Assembly: GCA_016081115.2 (NCBI GenBank)
Contig: CM071931.1
Span: 28,496,317-28,560,316 of the forward strand
Source of the DNA: Rehmannia glutinosa
Taxonomy: Eukaryota > Streptophyta > Magnoliopsida > Lamiales > Orobanchaceae
DNA length: 64,000 nt
Reading direction: 5' to 3'
Under the pieces are notes generated by a model. It did not search any database and was not told the DNA's origin. It saw nothing but the letters and a program-made list of their open reading frames with translations. Every line of letters starts with the position of its first letter. Within the stretch, counting starts at the first letter, position 1. Below, piece after piece: positions 55,801-64,000 of the stretch. The translations under genes were made by a program, and so were the position numbers.

Positions 55801-57640
55801 ACGCAGGCTACCACAGCTGCAATAGTAATGACTCCAACAGCTCTCTTGCAGGCTCCCACAGCTGCGATACATGCCGATGATGCTACCACAGCCGAGGCAC
55901 AGAGAGCTGGTACAATGCATCACGAACAAGGAAAGGCTCCCCAGCATGGATCTTCAGAGATTCAATTTGTTCGAGATGATGTTTTTGAGGATATGCTTCC
56001 CTTCAATGTTGAACTGCCAGACATTGGAGTTGAGTCTGCTAGAGAACAAGAGAAGTATATCGTGCAGGAAAAACCCATCATTCCAACCGATACGATTGTG
56101 CCAATGAACTTTGATTTCGATGATGAGTGGCCAGCAGTAGAGTCGGCTTCGATAGCCGAGTTCCAAAATGCCTTCAAGACAATCTGTGAAGAGATTGAGA
56201 AAATAGAACGCCACCGGCATCTTTGGATCTCCGTCTGGACAATCGTGATACAACCCTCAACGCAGATTTGAGAGGGATTGTTGTTCGAATAAGGGAATGG
56301 GCTGCACAACACACTGTCATGCGCTCAAAGCAGGTCCGCTACTTCAAGGCTTTATTTGCTAAGATGTTGTTATGGAGTGCGGATACGTCGATGTTTCAGC
56401 AGCGAATGAAGGAGTATATGGTCAGAATGGAAATAGCACACAAGTCGGACATGGAGTTGCTTAAGCATCACTACTAGAGTGATATTGCATGCCTAGAGGA
56501 CAGCATGAACCAGAATTTCAGTCTTCTCATGGCAGAAATGAAATTGGTGACAGCTGAGTCGAAGGCTACACGGTCAAAGTTCCACACACCCACTCCACAA
56601 AGATTCCAAGCAAACTTCTACACTCAAATTTACTTGATTTCCTTCTCGAGTGTTTTATTTCCTGGGCTAACCCTCCCATTTGGTGATGATGCCAAAAAGG
56701 GGGAAGATGAGGCCCTGAAGGGATTGAAGGAGGAGAAGCAGAGTGATAAGGAGGCGAAAAGAGGTGACACAGCTAAGGGGGAAGGAAGTTCAATTCCTTT
56801 GAAACTCATGTATGCTGAAACCCCACAGCAATGTGATGTCATAGCTTCCATTCTTAGCAAGATACCAAGTGAGTTGTCTATTGAAAGGAAAGCTGAGATG
56901 GCCTTGAAAGAATTAAGGAAGGCCATTGAAGCTGCATTTGAGAAGGTAACTGAGAAACAATCTACGCATGTTCAAGAGATTAAAAAACAGTATGGTGGTC
57001 TTCCAGCCGGAAAGGACTATGCTGCAATAAAGCCCCAGAGCGAATTTGCTATACCTGATGATGGATCTGAGCCCAGATCTCTAGAGGAATTCCAAACACT
57101 AGAAGCAGAAGGATACTTTAAAGATATGACTCTACCTCAAGCGTGGGATTTGTTCTGGGAGAAGGGAATTGAGATGTGCAAGTCGACTGTAAGCAGTCAA
57201 GTTCCTGCAGTCACTCGGCTGGAAAATCAAAAGCTCTAGTGCAATATACTCCCTGAGGAAGGAAAGCTAAGTCAACAAGGGGTAGACATGGTGGCAGTGG
57301 GAGAAGTAGTCAACCACGGCCAAGACCAAAAGATGTTAAGTATGTGGATCCAGAGAAGAAGGGTATCATATACTGGGCTGGTTACGATCACCTTGCTAAC
57401 ATGGAAGTTGCACGCAAGGTTGCTGAAGCTAAGAGAAGGCAAGAGGAAGAGAATGAAAGGGTAAATCGCGAGTGGAAAGAAAGGCAGCGAAGGGATGAAT
57501 GACCCTGCTGCTAAGCGTGCCTACGAGAAGAAGAAGAATGAGAAAGAAGAAAGGAAGAGGAGGAGACCGGAGGATGACAGGAAGAGAGCTGAAGAAGAAG
57601 AAGAGAGAAGAAGGAAGCAGAAAAAGCGTTAAAGTGTGTT
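52864..57640 (+). pseudogene. E4 accessory ORF, copy B (best-preserved accessory gene)
   Basis: The N-terminal part is open over 52,864-53,730 (288 codons). From LEEVAMFYVNVEVHDDEIRS through SSVHGKAIKITAKDIAEHCF to NWAKFVFSRVCQNVINK and GLVIGHLMEIKGITL it fits the plant transposon protein pattern (PF20167-like) and parallels copia X 18,713-19,556. The following pieces (54,200-54,610; 54,626-55,018; 55,229-55,486; 55,828-56,271) are rich in Glu, Ala, Thr and Lys and look disordered. A helical piece reads VRIREWAAQHTVMRSKQVRY. The C-terminal module (56,640-57,239 and on) has YAETPQQCDVIASILSKIPS, MTLPQAWDLFWEKGIEMC, KDVKYVDPEKKG, YDHLANMEVARKVAEAK and a charged tail to 57,632. The total span would be about 1,580 codons. 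The TTG at 52,864 is not the real start; the ATG at 52,883 is out of frame. Function unknown. Confidence 0.72.
56685..56711 (+). other. PPT-like motif inside the accessory ORF (copy B)
   Basis: GATGATGCCAAAAAGGGGGA, 1.2 kb upstream of the functional tract at 57,913-57,930. Sireviruses are known to carry multiple PPT copies near the 3' end. Confidence 0.65.
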
Positions 57641-57912
57641 GCTAACCCCTTCATATATTTAAATACATAGATATAAGTCTTCTATAAATAGCTCCGAGAA
57701 TTTCCATGTAATGTCCATTCTCTATGTAACTTAGCTGAGATACATGTTGAATAGTTGTATTTTTATATAGCTCTGTTACTTGATGTAAACAGCTTTGTAA
57801 AGGAAAAGAATGCTATGATCAATAAATGATTATTTAAAAGCATACATTCTTTGTTACTGCACTGCTTGTATTTGTTGTTTACTTATCTTTTGTTTGTTTT
57901 AAGTTTTGCCAT
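57641..57912 (+). other. E4 3' untranslated region
   Basis: Between the accessory stop and the PPT. Contains AATAAATG near 57,821, a possible poly(A) signal, and CTATGATCAATAAATGATTA, shared with E2 and E3. No ORF. Confidence 0.55.
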
Positions 57913-57930
57913 CATCAAAAAGGGGAAAAT
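57913..57930 (+). other. E4 polypurine tract
   Basis: CATCATCAAAAAGGGGAAAA immediately before the 3' LTR start TGTTAGG. Confidence 0.85.
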
Positions 57931-59477
57931 TGTTAGGAAATTTATTTGTTAGATTTTGATGATATCATGTAAAACTTAGAATAGGAAGTTGGCACCCCAT
58001 TTTCCTTGTAATTCTGCATTGTAATAGATAGGACTGGAAGAGCTGAGTGAAGTCAGCCAAGTCAAGATTACAAGAAGTCAACTGCGGACTGAAATAAAGA
58101 CTCTGTTGTATGTCAGCTGAGTATGGCCAGGAAGGAAGTCAAGGACTCGACTGAAGGAGAGGTAGCTGAGGAACAGCTATGAGAAGTGTCAGTCAAGTCG
58201 ACCTAAGAAGCCAAGTCTAACAGTTGAAGTGATAGTTGAGTCAATCTCATGATTGGAGAAGACTCAAGTCACCTGGGATAAAGGCATAGTCAAGTCAAGA
58301 CAATTGACTTAGATCCGTTGGAATAAAGTCAAGAATATTACTCGATATAGTAATATGTCAAGCTGACAGGTCTTAAACTATTTGGCCCAGAAATATGCAA
58401 AATGAATAAGCCAATGGGAAGTACTGCAACTTGTGTCAGAACCTGTAAAGCTGCAAAGCCATTTAATACGAGGAAGGGTCAACATCACAAGTGCTGCAGA
58501 CCAAGAAAAGACAAGCCAACAAACACAAATTGATATTTGAAACTAGCATATCTCTTCAACGGGAAAATTTCAAATGTGCAATATAAAAGGCTGAGGAAGC
58601 ATTTGAGAAAAGGTTACCTTGATAACCTAAACCTAGCAAGAACAAGCATTCATTGAGCAAGCAATTAACCTGCAATATTCTCAAAGCATTTCAATATATT
58701 CCTCAAGTCTAAAACTTGAAGAAACTCGATCCAACACAAGCTGTGAATGAGAGACAACTTCAACCAGTTGAAAGGAAACATTTGATGATAAAAAGGGGTC
58801 TACTTTCCAAGTTGAAGGATTGTAGAAAGGTTCAAGGTCGAACCAAGTCTCAAGTTTGTTGGAGGCCTACGTAATCAAATTCAAGGACTTGAAAGTGAGC
58901 TGAAGTAGCAGGGCAGCTGCCTCGTGAAGAAGTTGAGTCGTAGGAGAAGCCAACTATGTGATCAATGTTGTCTCTAGATTGTTCACTACTTTATAACTTG
59001 ATTTGTTACTTAGTGGATTCCTCCAGGAGTTGGAGAAGAGTGGATTAGAAGAATTACACATTCTTCGAACCACTATAAAAATACTTGTGTCGATTTACTT
59101 TCATCACCTACATTCCTGTATTTACTTTATATCTGTTGTTAGTTAAATCTGCTATTTAACTGATAATTAACTAAGTGCTAAAATAAGTGTTAAAAACAAG
59201 CTTTAAATCAATCAAAGGGTGTTAAGTCTTCCGTGTTAAAAACCAAATCAACTAAGTTAAGTATTTGGCTTAAGCATCCGAGTTATACTGTCAACAGCTC
59301 TATCGAGTCTGTTGAGTGGGTAACTTAGCTTAATATAGCCAACTTAGTTGTCCTTCTAGGACACAGCTGATTTGAGTCAACTCTGTTGAACTATCTTAAA
59401 AGGACCAAAATCGAAAATTTGGTAAGGTTTATTCAACCCCCCCTCTAAACCTTACAGCATACCCCTTGGGACCTACA
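57931..59477 (+). repeat. E4 3' LTR (1,547 bp)
   Basis: TGTTAGGAAATTTATTTG to CCTTGGGACCTACA, + orientation. Matches the E-family LTRs and the 200-bp 5' piece at 36,628. Followed by the target duplication TAAAT. Confidence 0.92.
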
Positions 59478-59482
59478 TAAAT
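59478..59482. repeat. Target site duplication TAAAT, right copy (E4)
   Basis: Equals 36,623-36,627 and directly follows the E4 end. Confidence 0.9.
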
Positions 59483-59820
59483 TATGACAAGTTTAAAGTC
59501 AACTAGTCATGGGTTCTGAGTCGCGCTTTGAGCATCTCCCTCCGCAATATGGTAAGCTTTCCATTCAATATATTATGCCCGTATAATTTTGTGTTTATGA
59601 TATAGTTTTAGACTGCAAATGTGAATGTGCTTGGGATGGTATTGATTATTTGATACACCCATAATATGTTTTGTGCCTTGTTACTGATTTAATTGTGTAT
59701 TTAATTGTGTTTTTAATGCTTATCCTCCATTGAATATATGAGTTGTTTGCACGCTTTAACATATTATGTTTCTTATATTAGACAAGTTTCGAGGATGAAA
59801 CTTTTATACGGTGGGGAGAA
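59483..59820 (+). other. C1 internal remnant and polypurine tract
   Basis: Mostly non-coding sequence ending in AAGTTTCGAGGATGAAACTT and GGTGGGGAGAA (59,810-59,820), the usual end of chromovirus pol plus PPT directly before the 3' LTR. No integrase reading precedes it, so the coding region is lost. Confidence 0.75.
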
Positions 59821-61051
59821 TGTAATGACCCGGATTTTTATGCCTTAATAAGAACGTTATTAATTATGTTATTAGTTTATTTCACGGAATAATAATGGAG
59901 TATTAGAAATTTATTAATGATTTTACGAGATAGTTAATTTGTTAAATTACGAATAATAAGAGAGTATTTTTAATTGGACTGTTAATTTATTTTATTTGAG
60001 CCTTATAATGAATAATTGGACTTTTAATTAGTATAGAGTATTAAATCAGGCCCATATTATCAGTAAGTTGATTATAGGCCCATGTACCCTAAACCTAGCC
60101 CAATTGAGAGTAGGTTAAAATACAGATATAAGACATGCAAAACACATACGGGGAAGACATAACACACGATAGCAGAGATGCAGAAGGAGAGAAGAGAGAC
60201 GCCAGAGAAAAGAAAAAAGAAAAAGAAAGGAAAAGAAAAAAGAGAAAAGAGAAGAAAGAGAGGTGATTTCCCCAACGCGATTGATTCGAAAGGAGCATGA
60301 GAAGAATTCTACTAACCCTAAATTGATCAGGCAAGTAATCTCTTTAGTTTCATATAGGATTATGATTTATGTTATTATGATTAATCAGTATGTTTGATTG
60401 TGATGCTTGTCGCCTAAATTATATAGATTGTTGTACTTGTATGATTAATTGATTAGTCGTCGCCATACTATGTTTGGATTAACCTTTAGCCGATAGGTTT
60501 TACTATTTGATAATCTATGAGTTTAATATGCTTTTGTACTAATTGAAAATCATCAATTCTTAATTCATTGAATGTTGACTGACTGTGTACGTGCCTCACG
60601 TTTTAATGGATATTTGTTGGTAAATTTAATCACACAAATCAGTGCTTATGAAAATCAAGAAATCCTTATTCTGATCGATTAGGGGTAGTTTCTGGTGCAA
60701 TCACGTTAACTAGATTTAGGAATTAAAATGGGAACTTACATGTAGGCCTACTAACTTATTTACGTGAATGCCATATTATGTTTTTAAATAGCAATTATGT
60801 GATTCATATGTATAATAGGTGGAAATCAATGAATATAGAATTTTCTCTCTAAGTAATTGAGTGTAGGGTTTTTCCTAATTAATTGAATGTATGTGTTTCC
60901 CCTAATTAGTTGAATGAAGGATTTTCTCTTAACTAATTAAATGCATGATTCCCTTAACTAATTGAATGTAGATATTTCCATAAGTAGTTGAATGTAGGTT
61001 TGATGTATGTTCCTCCCTTAACTAATTGAATGTAGAGTTTTCCCTTAACTA
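59821..61051 (+). repeat. C1 3' LTR, interrupted
   Basis: Starts TGTAATGACCCGGATTTTT and follows the 5' LTR (33,885 onward) closely for 1.2 kb. It breaks within the minisatellite at CTTAACTA, where CACTACAAC begins. The 5' copy continues here as CTAATTAAATACATGG. Confidence 0.87.
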
Positions 61052-61079
61052 CACTACAACATAAGTGAGAATAGGTAAC

Positions 61080-61631
61080 ACCAAAAAAATATTACCTAAT
61101 AGCCATAAAATGTTACTATAGGCAATAGGTAGCACTTTATTCGGTGCTACACTTGCCCGTGCTACCTATAGTCAAAAGTATCACTTTTGATAGCTTTTAG
61201 TCACACTTTTTCTAAGTGTTACACTAAGTCCTCTATTGTAACAGTTTGTAGTAACACTTCTAAAATGTTACATATGATATCTTACGTAGCACTTTTTTGT
61301 TAAAATATAACACTTATTATTGTAACACTTTGTATTATATGGTAGCATTTTAACCAATAGTAGTATCACTATTAAATAAATTATCGTAACGCTTTTAAAT
61401 AATTATATATCACTTTAAATTATCATATGTATCACTTTTCGAATGATTATGTAGCACTTATATAACACTTTTCTTGTCCAATAAAACTTTTTTTGGTAAC
61501 ACTTTTAAATGTATAGTAACATTATCCAATAATTGTATCACATTGAACCATTTATTGTAGCACATTATAAAGAAATACGTAGCACTTAAACTATCTCACA
61601 TATCACTTTTCAATTGATTATGTAACACTTT
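61080..61631. repeat. CACTA subterminal repeats
   Basis: About two dozen copies of the words GTAACACTTTT, GTAGCACTTT, TATCACTTTT and their reverse complements (for example AAGTGTTAC). In En/Spm-type elements such arrays are binding sites for the element's own DNA-binding protein. Confidence 0.75.
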
Positions 61632-61701
61632 TATATATATATATATATATATATATTTTTGTGTGTGTGCATACGTGTGTGATTGTGTGTGTGTGTGTAT
61701 A
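61632..61701. repeat. Microsatellites (TA)n and (GT)n
   Basis: A TA run at 61,632-61,656, then T5, then GT runs broken by GCATAC and GATT to about 61,700. The ORF across 61,631-61,831 is a by-product. Confidence 0.85.
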
Positions 61702-61857
61702 CTCCATAGAACAACATTAAAACCAACAAGTTAAAAATTACCAAATAAATACTCAATAGATTTAATGCAACAAATAAACTATCCAAAATCTCATACATAG
61801 TTAACAGAAAGGGTAAAAGAACTATGAACAAAGTTTGTTGAATTAAGAATTAATAGT

Positions 61858-62897
61858 TTAAAAGTCTTCATGATCCTCCTCTTCATTCTCAATTCTATCT
61901 TCATTCCCTTCAAGGACGCCATCCTCATCATTTGCTCCATCAGCATCATTGTTATCAGCGTCATTCTGAAACATATTTATTAACACAACAATAAGTTAAT
62001 GTAGCTATATACAAAACCACGGTTTTCTTAATAATATAATAAGACAAATAAATAGGTCCAAGTGACATTTTCTCAAGTAATATTTGCAACATTTGTCCTG
62101 AATGACAAACATACTGAACTGCATACCACTGGCTAAAATAAACCACATGAAAGACAACAATATCTTTGCATGTTATTCCCCATTACTTATAGTAACTCAC
62201 ATGAAGCTGAAAAGAAGTTTTGAAACTTACTTTATATTGCCCCATTAACCACATTAGCAAGAAAAAAATAACTTGTTATCAATCAATCATGTGAAAATTC
62301 TCCAAAAAAGCAGAAAAAGTTACATTTAACTACTCAAATTCGATGTCTAATCAAACTCGATAACTGGAAGTATTTTATAAGACCACAAAATAAAAATAAA
62401 AAATCCGCAAGAAAATAGTATTCTATTTTTTGACCAACTTATTTATATCAATGTCTAGATAACAAACCACTATCATCAAGTAATCTCAACAACAAAGACA
62501 TCATCATCATCACCAATCTCAACGACAAAGACAATTCACCAAAAATACCATTATGCCAAAACGACCAAAAATAGAAATGATTTGTTTTAACCACTAATAA
62601 GCATTCTACGACACATTACATTATTACCTGACATTGTTCTTCATCATGGATGCCTCCAAAAGACTGCCCATTGAGCGATGATGCTATAGTTGCAAGCGTT
62701 TCAGAAGAAATTTGATCTTTCAAGAATTTCACAACTTCTCCTAATGTCTTTTTCACAATTTGAGCTTCATATGGTTGCAAAACTTCATCTGGAATAAGCA
62801 AACCAGACTTGGAAGATTGCTTTCCTTTCTTTGTACACGTGCCCAGAAGTCTACTCTTTCCCGACTCGGGCACCTTTTCCATCCGATTCGGTAACAT
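61858..62897 (-). pseudogene. CACTA-borne gene, 3' end, two exons
   Basis: Minus strand. The upstream exon (62,628-62,897) reads MLPNRMEKVPESGKSRLLG, LIPDEVLQPYEAQIVKKTLG, VVKFLKDQISSETLATIA and ends EEQCQ at CAG|GTAATA. The intron is 61,966-62,627 with acceptor GTTTCAG|AATGAC. The last exon (61,858-61,965) is strongly acidic (NDADNNDADGANDEDG to EEEDHEDF, stop). Both exons are in phase 0, which supports the splice. The protein resembles the ends of plant transposon-encoded proteins, but I cannot name a family. The N-terminal exons are missing or beyond 62,898. Confidence 0.55.
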
Positions 62898-62935
62898 ATT
62901 AGAGTACGTTAAAAAATATCAATAATACATTTCTA

Positions 62936-63196
62936 GCGCTTAGGAGATCTTAGATGGTGGGCGCCAAGGAATAACACTATTCTTTTTATTATTTTTTACT
63001 TTTTTTAAAAAATTTTGACCAAATTTTGGTTGTGTAGGTAGGCGCCTATGCCCAATTTTTAGTTGCCTAGCATGCATAGGTGAGTGCCTAAGCCGATTTT
63101 TGGCTAAAATAGTATCTTTAACCAATTTTGGCAAAATCAGTTTGGCCTAGGGCTAGGGCACCTACCGCCTAGACCGATTTTAACAACATTGGATTA
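62936..63196. repeat. Dispersed repeat with GGCGCC / CCTAGG-type words
   Basis: Plus order GCTTAGG..., GTAGGCGCCTATGCCC, GCCGATTTTTGGCTAAAAT, ATTTTGGCAAAATC, CGCCTAGACCGATTTTAACA. A related unit occupies 11,805-11,947 inside the hAT-type MITE (GCCGATTTTTGC, CTGATTTTTGGCCAAAA, CGCCTAGGCCGATTTTTACA). Both end in ACAACATTG. Probably a MITE family; terminal structure not resolved. Confidence 0.55.
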
Positions 63197-63242
63197 CATA
63201 AAAGATTAATGTATAGTATATTCATATTATAAAATAGATTAT

Positions 63243-63524
63243 AGGGATAATTACAAAAAATCTCCCTTAGGTTAGGGCTAATTACTCAAAAAACACAGAG
63301 GTTTTTGAAAATTACAAAACAAACCTTGAGGTTGATTGTGTCTTACATTTCCCCCCTTCATAAACAAAAAACATTCAAAAAACCCCTATGATATATAGCT
63401 ACAGAAATATTACGTACAATTACCTCCTTAGAACAAACTTGAGGGTTTTTTCTATAATTTTGAAATATCTCTCGATTATTTTATAATTAGTCCAAACCTC
63501 AGGACGTTTATTGTAATTATCCCT
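63243..63524. mobile_element. MITE with about 30-bp inverted ends
   Basis: Left end AGGGATAATTACAAAAAATC and right end (reverse complement) AGGGATAATTACAATAAACG, continuing to matching GAGGTT / TAGGTT. A TA flanks both ends if the outermost A is excluded. No coding capacity. Confidence 0.75.
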
Positions 63525-64000
63525 AAATTATAACTTAACATAAATTAAAAAATTACTTAATAAGAATAAATATATTTACATACCTTTTAAATAATGTATA
63601 TATATATATATTATATTTGCAAATAGATATAATTTAATTAATGGGTTGATATATAAAGAACATTTAGTTTCATGTAATTATTTTAAAATAATTGTGTAAA
63701 AATTGCAAAATTGGTCCTGCATCTATAGGGGTGTTGCAAAATTAGTCCTGTAACTTTTAAAATTGCAATTTTAGTCCCGTGATAATTTTGTCATTTAGCA
63801 AAAATAACAATTTTAATTATGTAACTTTTAGAATTTGACAATTTTAGTCTTTTATTTTTCAGTTGTGGTAATTTTGGTCGTATTATTCCAAATAACCAAT
63901 TTTGGCATATTTTTACGTATTTTTGTTTTTATAATTAAGAAATAATACATGTAGAACTCGTATCTTAGATTTTGATCTGGATTCATAAATCTAAGATTAT
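63525..64000. other. AT-rich sequence with short internal repeats
   Basis: No gene seen. At 63,705-63,900 the phrase AATTTTAGTCC / AATTGGTCC / AATTTTGGTC recurs five or six times, as in many plant MITE-like repeats. Confidence 0.5.

Larger units (their letters stand above)
36628..59477 (+). mobile_element. E4: Sirevirus-like Ty1/copia element, heavily rearranged
   Basis: Bounded by TGTTAGG at 36,628 and CCTACA at 59,477 with duplication TAAAT. Element order: first 200 bp of the 5' LTR; E3 and associated material (36,828-41,351); gag (41,352-43,320); protease (43,367-43,525); integrase (to 44,788); RT (to about 45,900); RNase H (to 46,498); accessory region, present twice (46,865-51,877 and 51,878-57,640); PPT; 3' LTR (57,931-59,477). 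The rest of the 5' LTR, the primer site and the gag start are lost. Same family as E1-E3. Confidence 0.85.
33885..61051 (+). mobile_element. C1: chromovirus-like gypsy element with large LTRs, split by E4 and cut by CACTA
   Basis: 5' LTR 33,885-36,566, iMet primer site at 36,570, 46 bp of internal sequence, E4 (36,628-59,477), then 59,478-59,820 and the 3' LTR from 59,821, which a CACTA element interrupts at 61,052. The LTR start TGTAACGACCC / TGTAATGACCC and the PPT context TTTCGAGGATGAAACTTTTA are those of Tekay/Del-type chromoviruses. Excluding E4, the internal region is only about 390 bp, with no gag or pol, so C1 is non-autonomous or deleted. Confidence 0.8.
61052..64000. mobile_element. 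CACTA-like DNA transposon, incomplete
   Basis: Starts CACTACAACATAAG, the standard 5-bp CACTA terminus with a plausible 3-bp duplication CTA (61,049-61,051), inside the C1 LTR. The first 600 bp hold a dense array of short subterminal repeats. A two-exon gene fragment on the minus strand lies at 61,858-62,897. The other end is beyond the window. Later MITEs lie within it. Confidence 0.75.

Noticed and set aside
61080..61631. CRISPR-like array
   Set aside because: Repeats are 9-11 bp, irregularly spaced and on both strands; they fit CACTA subterminal repeats in a plant genome.

Overview
The window is plant nuclear DNA made almost entirely of nested, decayed transposable elements. I see no host gene, tRNA or rRNA gene, and no prokaryotic operon structure. 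The evidence for an angiosperm is the mix of element families: Ty1/copia elements of Sirevirus type, Ty3/gypsy elements with a tRNA-Asp primer site (Athila/Tat type), chromovirus-like LTRs with the TGTAACGACCC start and tRNA-iMet primer site, a CACTA DNA transposon, a hAT-type MITE and smaller MITEs. I cannot name the species.

Left block (1-19,556). The oldest layer is a + strand copia element, here called copia X, seen as integrase/RT (4,098-4,789), RT/RNase H (17,255-about 18,412) and a downstream accessory ORF (18,713-19,556). It was cut twice by minus-strand elements of one Sirevirus-like family. E1 (1-4,097, incomplete) lies in its integrase. E2 (4,790-17,249, 12.5 kb, both LTRs present, 5-bp target duplication GTTAT) lies in its RT. 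E2 was itself hit by a solo LTR of its own family (7,375-8,883, duplication ATGGC) and by a hAT-type MITE (11,774-12,136).

Middle block (19,557-33,884). Minus-strand gypsy LTRs and internal pieces alternate: LTR 19,557-21,023; internal with degraded gag and protease; LTR 26,163-27,531; a short internal piece; LTR 28,314-29,775; a short internal piece; truncated LTR 31,981-about 32,764. No gypsy RT or integrase is visible, so these look non-autonomous or internally deleted. A chromovirus LTR fragment follows (about 32,765-33,848).

Right block (33,885-64,000). A + strand chromovirus-like element with 2.7-kb LTRs and only about 400 bp of surviving internal sequence was split by E4, a + strand Sirevirus-like element of the same family as E1/E2 (36,628-59,477, duplication TAAAT). 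E4 has a further family copy (E3, minus strand) in its 5' LTR, and E3 carries a solo LTR of another family (38,647-40,110, duplication GTATT). A short inverted piece of the host chromovirus LTR lies at 41,085-41,341. E4 shows gag, protease, integrase, RT and RNase H, all broken. It then shows a very long accessory region downstream of pol, present as two tandem copies with a 5.8-kb period. The 3' chromovirus LTR is cut at 61,052 by a CACTA-like transposon that runs to the window end and carries a two-exon gene fragment and smaller MITEs.

The most interesting points are: the large accessory ORF downstream of pol, whose N-terminal region resembles the accessory ORF of the unrelated host element copia X; a stop codon kept at the same place between gag and protease in three independent copies; PPT-like motifs inside the accessory ORF; and a contiguous block (about 47.2-52.6 kb) whose differences from its duplicate cluster at CAG/CTG sites and include patches copied from nearby, which may be an assembly or consensus fault. 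All homology statements come from reading by eye; no database search was run.
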